From NCBI GenBank assembly GCA_934659445.1, contig CAKUHV010000076.1, forward strand, positions 1-8,625: DNA of 8,625 nucleotides, read 5' to 3'. Both the position numbers and the translations under genes were made by a program. Each line of letters opens with the position of its first letter. Position 1 is the stretch's first letter. Below, piece after piece: positions 1-4,683 of the stretch. The notes under the pieces were generated by a model. That model saw nothing but the letters and a program-made list of their open reading frames with translations. It was not told the origin of the DNA and searched no databases. This DNA is from an uncultured Oscillospiraceae bacterium. GTDB lineage: Bacteria; Bacillota; Clostridia; Oscillospirales; Oscillospiraceae.

Positions 1-11
1 CCCGTTTTTGG

Positions 12-40
12 TATAAGGGGCTCCGCCCCCTATGACCCCC
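12..40. repeat. GC-rich hairpin repeat, type A, copy 1
   Basis: A short hairpin, GGGGC-tcc-GCCCC, is followed by CTATGACCCCC. A diverged copy with a different loop (acaaag) and the same tail (CTGTGACCCC) lies at 1981-2007 after trmFO. In both places it sits just before units of a second hairpin repeat family. It probably belongs to a dispersed intergenic repeat. No T-run follows, so I do not call it a terminator. Confidence 0.5.
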
Positions 41-41
41 G

Positions 42-69
42 GCGGGCGGATGATATCCGCCCCTACAAG
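42..69 (-). repeat. REP-like palindromic unit U1 (28 nt, exact copy at 2125-2152)
   Basis: The unit contains an 8-bp perfect stem, GGGCGGAT/ATCCGCCC, around a 3-nt loop, and is flanked by CCTACAAG. The same 28 nt occur without a mismatch at 2125-2152. Read on the minus strand it begins GTAGGGGC, the head shared with the other units in this window (77-96, 2047-2075, 2101-2125). Confidence 0.75.
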
Positions 70-76
70 GTATTAC

Positions 77-96
77 GGGCGATATATGCCCCTACC
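77..96 (-). repeat. REP-like palindromic unit U2, overlapping the stop of the small minus-strand gene
   Basis: On the minus strand this reads GGTAGGGGCATATATCGCCC: the same GTAGGGGC head as U1, but a different stem (GGGC/GCCC around an AT-rich centre). Conserved flanks with a variable stem that keeps its pairing suggest a repeat family conserved for structure. The TAG stop codon of the gene at 92-352 lies inside the head. Confidence 0.55.
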
Positions 97-352
97 GCAA
101 CGTTTGATCCAACTCCCGGCACAGCTCCACGGTGGATAGGAACATGGCCTCCATCTCCAGGGCGAACTGCAGGAGTTGCTCATTCATAAGGTCGGTGAGG
201 AGTTTATTGCCGTCCCGGTCCAGCAGCTCCCGCAGCCGGTTTTCCTTGTTCTGGACGCTGGCGGTGATGCTGTGATATTCCGGGTCGTCGAAGACGCGGC
301 CCATGCGGCGGGCCGTGACGAATTCATAGAGCGCATTTGTTAAGTCATTCAT
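92..352 (-). CDS. Small helical protein of unknown function (86 aa, possibly DUF6809-like)
   Basis: The product has 86 residues, rich in Leu, Glu and Arg, with predicted helix throughout and no signal peptide, membrane segment or Cys pair. The pattern F-x-x-P-E-Y near residue 21-26, followed by ENRLRELLD and a C-terminal helix, resembles small DUF6809-type proteins as I remember them; the family call is tentative and the function unknown. The ATG at 352 is preceded by AGGAG at 364-368, 11 nt away, a rather long gap. A full-consensus promoter lies upstream (398-426), with palindromic operators in its spacer and just after the start of transcription, so expression is probably tightly repressed. 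The stop codon TAG comes from a hairpin repeat unit, so the present C-terminus may have been set by repeat insertion. It diverges from the XRE gene at 445. Confidence 0.7.
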   Translation of the reverse strand: MNDLTNALYEFVTARRMGRVFDDPEYHSITASVQNKENRLRELLDRDGNKLLTDLMNEQLLQFALEMEAMFLSTVELCRELDQTLR

Positions 353-368
353 CAGAGATACAACTCCT

Positions 369-388
369 TTTAGACCATATGGTCTAAA
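369..388. promoter_or_regulatory. Palindromic operator O1 (20-bp perfect palindrome)
   Basis: The sequence TTTAGACCATATGGTCTAAA is its own reverse complement over 20 bp. It lies at about +3 to +22 of the predicted leftward transcript and abuts the ribosome site of the small gene. The half-site AGACC recurs in the second palindrome at 407-420, centred 35 bp away. The shape (AGACC-N4-GGTCT) is typical of TetR-type operators, but the only regulator encoded here is the XRE protein at 445, so the binding protein is not settled. Confidence 0.75.
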
Positions 389-397
389 GTTGCTTAC

Positions 398-426
398 ATT
401 ATATTCAGACCGAACGGTCGTGTCAA
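398..426 (-). promoter_or_regulatory. Full-consensus housekeeping promoter for the small minus-strand gene
   Basis: On the minus strand, TTGACA (421-426) is followed by a 17-nt spacer (404-420) and TATAAT (398-403): both hexamers match the SigA consensus at every base and the spacing is ideal. Transcription should begin near 391 and run leftward into the 86-aa gene. Operator O2 fills the spacer and O1 follows the start, so an unrepressed promoter would be very strong. The start of the XRE gene is only 19 nt to the right. Confidence 0.85.
407..420. promoter_or_regulatory. Palindromic operator O2 inside the promoter spacer
   Basis: The sequence AGACCGAACGGTCG has 5-bp arms GACCG/CGGTC around AA. 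It sits between the -35 and -10 elements, where a bound repressor would block RNA polymerase. It shares the AGACC half-site with O1 but is a weaker palindrome, which suggests two sites of different affinity. Confidence 0.65.
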
Positions 427-444
427 GAGGAGAATGAGCGCAAA

Positions 445-651
445 ATGGAAATTTTGGCGAAAAACTTAATTGCTTTGCGCGCAGAAAGAAAATGGACCCG
501 AAAAGTTGTTTCGGAAAAAATCGGAATTGCAGAGCGTACCTATCAGCGTTATGAAAATGCGGAACGGGAGCCTGCTGCGTCCGTTTTGGTCGCTTTGGCT
601 GATTTATACGGCGTCACCATCGACTATCTGGTGGGGCGCACAGACCAATGA
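445..651 (+). CDS. Small XRE-family (HTH_3) transcriptional regulator, 68 aa
   Basis: The product is essentially one Cro/CI-type helix-turn-helix: LRAERKWTRKVVSEKIGI (about residues 11-28), then the recognition segment AERTYQRYENAEREP (29-43), then the usual ADLYGVTIDYLVGRTD end. No sensor domain is present, so it is probably a simple DNA-binding dimer. The start ATG at 445 follows AGAGGAG at 426-432. The gene diverges from the 86-aa gene across a 92-nt gap with two palindromes, which fits a repressor of that promoter and of itself. Its stop lies 15 nt before trmFO, so the two are probably co-transcribed. The gene is clearly richer in A and T, and in codons such as AAA, TTG and GAA, than trmFO, which suggests later acquisition. 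The target is inferred, not shown. Confidence 0.88.
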   Translation: MEILAKNLIALRAERKWTRKVVSEKIGIAERTYQRYENAEREPAASVLVALADLYGVTIDYLVGRTDQ

Positions 652-666
652 CATAGGGAGAGAGAT

Positions 667-1971
667 ATGGAACCTGTTACCGTCATCGGCGCCGGACTGG
701 CGGGCAGCGAGGCCGCCTGGCAGCTGGCCCGGCGGGACATCCCCGTGCGCCTGCTGGAGATGAAGCCCCAAAAAATGACCCCCGCCCACCACAGCGCTGA
801 CTTTGCGGAGCTGGTGTGCTCCAACTCCCTGCGCTCCGACCAGCTCGAGAACGCCGTGGGCCTGCTGAAGGAGGAGCTGCGCCGCTGCGGCTCCCTCATC
901 ATGGCCTGCGCCGACGCAAACCGGGTGGAGGCTGGGGGCGCTCTGGCCGTGGATCGCCACGCCTTTTCCGCCGCGGTGACGGAGAAGCTCCGCTCCCACC
1001 CCAACATCACCGTGGAGGAGGGGGAGGTCACCCGGATCCCCCCGGAGGGTCAGGTCATTGTGGCCACCGGGCCCCTGACCTCCGACGCCCTGTCCGGGGC
1101 CATCGCGGAGCTGTTCCCCCAGAACAGGTATCTGAATTTCTTCGATGCGGCCGCCCCGCTGGTCACCTTCGAGAGCATCGACATGGACAGCGCCTTCTTT
1201 GCCTCCCGCTATGACCGGGGCACCCCGGACTACATCAACTGCCCCATGACAGAGGAGGAGTATCTGGCCTTCTGGCAGGAGCTGACCCACGCTCAGGAGG
1301 CGGAGGTCCACGGCTTTGAGGATTCCGGCGTGTTCGAGGGTTGTATGCCTGTTGAGGTCATGGCCCGCCGGGGCCGGGACACCCTGTGCTACGGCCCCCT
1401 GAAGCCCGTGGGTCTGCGGGACCCGAAGACGGGGAGGGAGCCCTTCGCCGTGGTGCAGCTGCGCAAGGACAACGCCCAGGGCAGCATTTACAACATCGTG
1501 GGCTTCCAGACCCACCTGCGCTGGCCGGAGCAGAAGCGGGTGTTCTCCATGATCCCCGCCCTGAAAAACGCGGAGTATGTGCGCTACGGCGTGATGCACC
1601 GGAACACCTTTCTGGACTCCCCCCGGCTGCTGGACCGGTACTACCGGGTGCAGGGGAACGAGCGCATTATGTTCGCCGGGCAGATCACCGGGGTAGAGGG
1701 CTATGTGGAGTCCACCGCCTCCGGCTGTCTGGCTGCCGTGGAGCTGGCCCGCCGTCTGGAGGGGAAGGAGCCGGTCAACTTCCCCCGGGAGACCGCGATG
1801 GGGGCCATGGCCCTGTACGTCAGTGACGGCAGCGTGGTGAACTTCCAGCCCATGAATGTGAACTTTGGCCTGATCCCGCCCCTGGGCTACCGGGTAAAGG
1901 GCAAGCGGAACAAAAACGCTGAGATCGCCAGACGGGCGCTGGAGAAGCTGGGGCAATTAGATCTGAATTGA
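667..1971 (+). CDS. trmFO: Methylenetetrahydrofolate-tRNA-(uracil-5-)-methyltransferase TrmFO
   Basis: This enzyme makes the m5U54 (ribothymidine) mark in the T-loop of tRNAs, using methylenetetrahydrofolate as carbon donor and FADH2 as reductant. The 434 residues match the usual family length. The N-terminal FAD-binding Rossmann motif VIGAGLAGSEAA is at residues 6-17. AELVCSNSLR holds C51, and FEGCMPVEVMARRG holds C226; these correspond to the two functional cysteines known from Bacillus TrmFO (C53 and C226). YINCPMTEEEY (189-199) and GQITGVEGYVESTASG (near 338-353) are further family signatures. The ATG at 667 follows GGGAGAG at 656-662. The XRE gene ends 15 nt upstream. Downstream there is no T-run terminator, only hairpin repeats. 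Confidence 0.98.
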   Translation: MEPVTVIGAGLAGSEAAWQLARRDIPVRLLEMKPQKMTPAHHSADFAELVCSNSLRSDQLENAVGLLKEELRRCGSLIMACADANRVEAGGALAVDRHAFSAAVTEKLRSHPNITVEEGEVTRIPPEGQVIVATGPLTSDALSGAIAELFPQNRYLNFFDAAAPLVTFESIDMDSAFFASRYDRGTPDYINCPMTEEEYLAFWQELTHAQEAEVHGFEDSGVFEGCMPVEVMARRGRDTLCYGPLKPVGLRDPKTGREPFAVVQLRKDNAQGSIYNIVGFQTHLRWPEQKRVFSMIPALKNAEYVRYGVMHRNTFLDSPRLLDRYYRVQGNERIMFAGQITGVEGYVESTASGCLAAVELARRLEGKEPVNFPRETAMGAMALYVSDGSVVNFQPMNVNFGLIPPLGYRVKGKRNKNAEIARRALEKLGQLDLN

Positions 1972-1980
1972 TTCCCGGAT

Positions 1981-2007
1981 ATAGGGGACAAAGCCCCCTG
2001 TGACCCC
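1981..2007. repeat. GC-rich hairpin repeat, type A, copy 2
   Basis: ATAGGGG-acaaag-CCCC followed by CTGTGACCCC lies 9 nt after the trmFO stop. It is a diverged copy of 12-40. With no T-run after it, its use as a transcription terminator for trmFO is doubtful. Confidence 0.45.
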
Positions 2008-2046
2008 TGGGTGGCCGAAGAGTTCCCTTACGAACATGGAAACACC

Positions 2047-2075
2047 GTAGGGCGCGACGACCCGGCGCGCCGTAC
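2047..2075 (+). repeat. REP-like palindromic unit U3
   Basis: This unit starts GTAGGGCGCG and closes CGCGCCGTAC, with a 6-bp GGCGCG/CGCGCC stem and outer GTA/TAC pairing. It shares the GTAGGG head with U1, U2, U4 and U5, but the stem sequence is unrelated. Confidence 0.5.
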
Positions 2076-2100
2076 CTATGCAAGATTTGCGAGGATGACA

Positions 2101-2152
2101 TAGGGGCCGATGTGCCAGCGGCCCGCGGGCGGATGATATCCGCCCCTACAAG
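2101..2152. repeat. Paired REP-like units U4 and U5, tail to tail (BIME-like)
   Basis: U4 (2101-2125, plus orientation) starts TAGGGGC and has a GGGCCG/CGGCCC stem. U5 (2125-2152, minus orientation) is identical to U1 over 28 nt. Their tails meet at CCCGCGGG, so the whole element begins TAGGGGC and its reverse complement GCCCCTA closes it. This is the layout of a two-unit mosaic element. It ends 78 nt before plsX. The stretch 2153-2213 shows no promoter that I can support. Confidence 0.65.
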
Positions 2153-2230
2153 ATCACGGGGGAAGGAAACCGTAGGAACATCCTGTATCCATAGAAAGAA
2201 TTAGACTGCCATAGAGGAAAGAAGGTACCT

Positions 2231-3265
2231 ATGAAGATCATCGTTGACGCCATGGGCGGGGACAACGCCCCCCAGGCCCCCGTTCTGGCCGCTGTTCAGG
2301 CCAGCCGGGAGCAGAAGCTGGACATTGCGCTGGTGGGCCGGGGCGAGGAGATTTTGAAGGTGCTGGCGGACAACGGCATTCAGGACCTGCCCGCCGGGGT
2401 GGAGATCGTCCACGCCAGCGAGGTGGTGGAGATGTGCGACAACCCCGCCACCGCCTTCCGGGAGAAGAAGGACTCCTCCCTCACCGTAGGCCTGACCATG
2501 CTGAAAAACGGCCAGGGGGACGCCTTTGTGTCCGCCGGCTCCACTGGGGCCCTGCTGGCCGCCGCCACCCTGGTGACCAAGCGGATCAAGGGCATCCGCC
2601 GGGCGGCTCTGGCCCCCGTGGTGCCCACGGGCGGCGGCGGCGCGGTGCTCATCGACTGCGGCGCCAACGCCGAGTGCCCCCCGGAATATCTGATGCAGTT
2701 TGCCTATATGGGCAGCTACTACGCCGAGCATATTCTGGGCCGCCCGGAGCCCAGGGTGGGCCTGCTGAACATCGGCGCGGAGCCCAGCAAGGGCACCGCC
2801 CTTCAGACTGCGGTGTACCCCATGCTGGAGAAGGCGGGGCAGGAGGGCCGCATCAACTTCGCGGGCAACGTAGAGGCCCGGGAGGCCGTGGAGGGCGCGG
2901 TGGACGTGATCGTCAGCGACGGCTACTCCGGCAACATCTTCCTGAAGACCATGGAGGGCACCGGCCTGTTCATGGCCCGGGAGATGAAGAGGATGTTCAA
3001 AAGCAGCTTCAGGACCAAGGTGGCCGCCCTGCTGATGAAGGATCAGCTGAAGCAGTTCAAAAAGCTTATCAGCTCCGACGAGGTGGGGGGCACCGCCCTG
3101 CTGGGCATCTCCAAGCCGGTGATCAAGGCCCACGGCTCCTCCGGCCAGTACGCCTTTGTGAACGCCATCGCCCAGGCCGCCCGGTTTGCCTCCTCCGGCA
3201 TCATTGAGAATATTACCGCCAACGTGGAGCAGATGCGCCTGGAAAAGCCGGAAAAGCCGGAGTGA
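2231..3265 (+). CDS. plsX: Phosphate acyltransferase PlsX
   Basis: PlsX converts acyl-ACP and phosphate into acyl-phosphate, which PlsY then uses to acylate glycerol-3-phosphate, the first step of bacterial phospholipid synthesis; it is a peripheral membrane enzyme. The 344 residues fit the family. It begins with the signature MKIIVDAMGGDNAP. Other conserved parts are SAGSTGALLAA (near 100-110), the GGGGAVLIDCGANAEC stretch (about 136-151) and the VSDGYSGNIFLKTMEG segment (about 234-249). The ATG at 2231 follows a purine-rich ribosome site at 2214-2225. acpP follows after 109 nt and rnc after that, a classic Firmicutes order that couples acyl carrier and acyl transfer. The C-terminus ends EKPEKPE, from a 9-bp tandem duplication (3241-3258). 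I see no clear promoter or FapR-type box upstream. Confidence 0.97.
   Translation: MKIIVDAMGGDNAPQAPVLAAVQASREQKLDIALVGRGEEILKVLADNGIQDLPAGVEIVHASEVVEMCDNPATAFREKKDSSLTVGLTMLKNGQGDAFVSAGSTGALLAAATLVTKRIKGIRRAALAPVVPTGGGGAVLIDCGANAECPPEYLMQFAYMGSYYAEHILGRPEPRVGLLNIGAEPSKGTALQTAVYPMLEKAGQEGRINFAGNVEAREAVEGAVDVIVSDGYSGNIFLKTMEGTGLFMAREMKRMFKSSFRTKVAALLMKDQLKQFKKLISSDEVGGTALLGISKPVIKAHGSSGQYAFVNAIAQAARFASSGIIENITANVEQMRLEKPEKPE
3241..3258 (+). repeat. Two-copy 9-bp tandem repeat at the end of plsX
   Basis: GGAAAAGCC occurs twice in direct succession and adds one in-frame EKP unit to the C-terminal tail of PlsX, outside the conserved fold. Confidence 0.7.
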
Positions 3266-3293
3266 TCTCACGTCATAAAATGGAAAAACCCTA

Positions 3294-3322
3294 TTGACAG
3301 CACAGGGGAATATGCATATAGT
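3294..3322 (+). promoter_or_regulatory. Promoter of acpP
   Basis: TTGACA (3294-3299), a 17-nt spacer and TATAGT (3317-3322) form a near-consensus SigA promoter starting 28 nt after the plsX stop. Transcription should start near 3329, giving a leader of about 46 nt. It lets acpP, whose product is needed in large amounts, be made independently of plsX. Confidence 0.8.
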
Positions 3323-3374
3323 ATTGAAGTACTGTGCCGTGGGGCAAAGCAACAAGAAAAAAGGAGCGATCTTT

Positions 3375-3611
3375 GTGATCTTTGAAAAGCTGTGCGAGCT
3401 GATCGCCGAGCAATTTAACGTTGACGCGGACTCCATCACCATGGACACCGCTTTTGAGGACGACCTGAACGCCGATTCCGTGGACATCGTGGACCTGAGC
3501 ATGGCGCTGGAGGAGGCCTTCGGCATCGACGAGTTCGAGGAGGACGAGACCAGCGGCATTACCACCGTGGGCGATCTGGTGCGCCTGCTGCAGAAGAAGA
3601 TCGACGGTTAA
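3375..3611 (+). CDS. acpP: Acyl carrier protein (78 aa, GTG start)
   Basis: The small acidic protein carries growing acyl chains on a phosphopantetheine arm for the cytoplasmic type II fatty acid synthase. The attachment serine is S35 in the DLNADSVDIVDL motif, equivalent to the DSL motif of Escherichia coli ACP; here the residue after Ser is Val. The C-terminal part (FGIDEFEEDE, VGDLVRLLQKK) is typical. I place the start at the GTG at 3375, because AAGGAG (3361-3366) is 8 nt upstream and the resulting 78 residues match the family. The reading frame stays open back to 3294, but that region is the promoter itself. It lies between plsX and rnc and has its own strong promoter. Confidence 0.95.
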   Translation: MIFEKLCELIAEQFNVDADSITMDTAFEDDLNADSVDIVDLSMALEEAFGIDEFEEDETSGITTVGDLVRLLQKKIDG

Positions 3612-3631
3612 GCCCCACGGGGCTGCCGGAC

Positions 3632-3658
3632 AGCGCTCCGCCGGAGAGGCGGGGCGCT
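3632..3658 (+). promoter_or_regulatory. Stable hairpin 1 in the acpP-rnc spacer
   Basis: An 11-bp stem (AGCGCTCCGCC with GGCGGGGCGCT, one G-T wobble) closes a 5-nt loop GGAGA. A smaller hairpin (AGCCCC/GGGGCT, 3611-3624) precedes it at the acpP stop codon. No T-run follows, so it is not an intrinsic terminator. It may protect the 3' end of acpP mRNA or be an RNase III site. Confidence 0.6.
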
Positions 3659-3681
3659 GAGACTATTCAGGCCCAGTTGCT

Positions 3682-3720
3682 CTTTGTGCTTCCGGCTCTG
3701 CGGGGGCCGGAGCCGCAAAG
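3682..3720 (+). promoter_or_regulatory. Long hairpin 2 just upstream of rnc, candidate RNase III self-processing site
   Basis: CTTTGTG (3682-3688) pairs with CGCAAAG (3714-3720). After one C/C mismatch, a second 7-bp stem (3690-3696 with 3706-3712) closes a 9-nt loop. The rnc start codon is 33 nt further on. No T-run follows. RNase III is known to cut a stem in its own leader in Escherichia coli; a like role here is inferred from position and shape only. Confidence 0.5.
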
Positions 3721-3752
3721 AACGATTGAGAGCGTGCGAAAGGAAGGGCTCT

Positions 3753-4424
3753 ATGAAGAGTTTGGAAGAAAAGCTGGGCTATACCTTTCGGGATCAGTCC
3801 CTGCTGGAGAATGCCCTGACCCACAGCTCCTGTGCCAACGAGAGCAAGGGCAGGCTGCAGAGCAACGAGCGGCTGGAGTTCCTGGGGGACTCCATTCTGG
3901 GCATGGTGGTGGCCGAGCACCTGTACCGCAACCACCCCGACCTGCCCGAGGGGGAGCTGACCCGCACCCGGGCGGCTCTGGTGTGCGAGGAGAGCCTGGT
4001 AGAGGTGGCCCGGGATCTGGGTCTGGGCGACTATCTGAAGCTGGGCAAGGGGGAGGAGGCCGGCGGCGGCCGCACCCGTCCCTCCATCCGGGCCGACGCG
4101 GTAGAGGCCGTTCTGGCCGCCGTCTATCTGGACGGGGGCATCGGCTCCGCCCGGAAGATCATCCAGAAATATATCCTCTCCCGGGAGATCGAGGGGCTGA
4201 ACGCCACCCGGGACTATAAGACCGCTCTGCAGGAGCTGGTCCAGCGGGAGAGCGGACAGGTGCTGAAATACCAGCTCACCGGCTCCGAGGGGCCGGACCA
4301 CGACAAGCGCTTTTTTGTGGAGGTACAGCTCAACGGCAGTCCCGTGGGCTCCGGTCAGGGCCACAGCAAGAAGGAAGCGGAGCAGATGGCGGCCAAGGCG
4401 GCCATCGCAAAGCTGAAGAAGTAA
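3753..4424 (+). CDS. rnc: Ribonuclease III
   Basis: RNase III cuts double-stranded RNA in rRNA precursors and mRNAs, acting as a dimer in the cytoplasm. The 223 residues hold an N-terminal nuclease domain and a C-terminal dsRNA-binding domain. The signature NERLEFLGDSILG is at residues 38-50. The metal-binding residues E42, D46, D115 and E118 match E41, D45, D114 and E117 of the Escherichia coli enzyme. The dsRNA-binding domain begins near DYKTALQELVQ (154-164) and ends with GHSKKEAEQMAAKAAI. I chose the ATG at 3753 because AAGGAAGG (3740-3747) precedes it and residue 1 begins the conserved fold; an in-frame ATG at 3684 lies within the leader hairpin and would add an unrelated tail. smc, often next in Firmicutes, does not follow; a terminator does. 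Confidence 0.97.
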   Translation: MKSLEEKLGYTFRDQSLLENALTHSSCANESKGRLQSNERLEFLGDSILGMVVAEHLYRNHPDLPEGELTRTRAALVCEESLVEVARDLGLGDYLKLGKGEEAGGGRTRPSIRADAVEAVLAAVYLDGGIGSARKIIQKYILSREIEGLNATRDYKTALQELVQRESGQVLKYQLTGSEGPDHDKRFFVEVQLNGSPVGSGQGHSKKEAEQMAAKAAIAKLKK

Positions 4425-4429
4425 GCAAT

Positions 4430-4467
4430 GACCCCCGGCGGGCTGATGTCCGCCGGGGGTCGTTTTT
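4430..4467 (+). terminator. Intrinsic terminator of rnc
   Basis: A perfect 12-bp stem (GACCCCCGGCGG, 4430-4441, with 4450-4461) has an 8-nt loop and is followed by G and T5 (4463-4467). It starts 5 nt after the rnc stop codon. The first 16 nt from 4428 are identical to 32-47 in the first repeat block. Confidence 0.92.
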
Positions 4468-4531
4468 GGGCGCAGCAGGCAGCTGCGAAGCAGGAGGGGG
4501 GCTGAAGCGCTCTGAAAGTTTTTTTGAACTC

Positions 4532-4622
4532 CCAATTCTTTTTTGTGTTCCCCGCCCCCGCAGGGGGCGGGGAACACTGATAGTTCTTCTGCAAAGGAAC
4601 ACGAAATGAAATTGGTTTTTTT
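4532..4622 (+). ncRNA. Long two-tier stem followed by T7, unknown structured RNA element
   Basis: The arms 4532-4551 (CCAATT ... GTGTTCC) and 4596-4615 (GGAACAC ... AATTGG) can pair over 20 positions with two mismatches and two wobbles, and T7 follows at once (4616-4622). Between the arms a perfect 15-bp inverted repeat, GTGTTCCCCGCCCCC (4545-4559) with 4563-4577, competes for the same GTGTTCC, because GGAACAC occurs twice (4571-4577 and 4596-4602). The element could therefore switch between two folds, only one of which places a stem directly before the T-run. I see no promoter for it except read-through from rnc. It may instead be a backup terminator. Confidence 0.4.
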
Positions 4623-4642
4623 GAAAAGACTGAAAAAAGTGG

Positions 4643-4671
4643 TTGACAAATCGGTTAGCATATGCTAATCT
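4643..4671 (+). promoter_or_regulatory. Promoter-like unit of a candidate small RNA
   Basis: A perfect -35 hexamer TTGACA (4643-4648) is preceded by A/T-rich tracts like an UP element. With a 17-nt spacer the -10 would be TAATCT (4666-4671), a poor match (3 of 6). TCTAAT at 4669-4674 fits better but at a 20-nt spacing. The weak -10 overlaps a palindromic operator. A start near 4678 is expected. Confidence 0.5.
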
Positions 4672-4683
4672 AATCGTGGTTAG
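4653..4683. promoter_or_regulatory. Palindromic operator over the spacer and -10 region
   Basis: TTAGCATATGCTAA (4655-4668) is a perfect 14-bp palindrome. A second, looser one, CTAATCGTGGTTAG (4670-4683), follows, so TTAG/CTAA half-sites alternate over 31 nt. Such overlapping TTAG-CTAA patterns resemble sites of DtxR/IdeR-type metal regulators and also of MarR/SlyA-type proteins. No regulator of either family is encoded in the window, so the family is a guess. Confidence 0.6.

Noticed and set aside
1..100. The repeat block as a CRISPR array
   Set aside because: Units are irregularly spaced, in different orientations, with variable stems and no spacers of even length; no cas genes are present.
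434..469. A tiny frame starting at ATG 434, just before the XRE start
   Set aside because: It ends after 11 codons, overlaps the XRE start out of frame, and has poor spacing to the ribosome site; a leader peptide cannot be supported.
604..1956. A 450-codon open frame antisense to trmFO
   Set aside because: It has a low-complexity Gly/His/Leu/Gln composition typical of the reverse of GC-rich genes, no ribosome site, and lies fully over a certain gene.
2201..3565. A 454-codon open frame antisense to plsX and acpP
   Set aside because: It crosses two well-identified genes and the acpP promoter, with biased composition and no recognisable domain.
3684..3752. An upstream ATG giving RNase III a 23-residue extension
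   Set aside because: The extension is unlike the family, lies in a leader hairpin and has no ribosome site, whereas 3753 has one.
4545..4577. The perfect 15-bp inverted repeat as an intrinsic terminator
   Set aside because: The T-run precedes it on the plus strand and an A-run follows it on the minus strand, so neither direction has a T-run directly after the stem.
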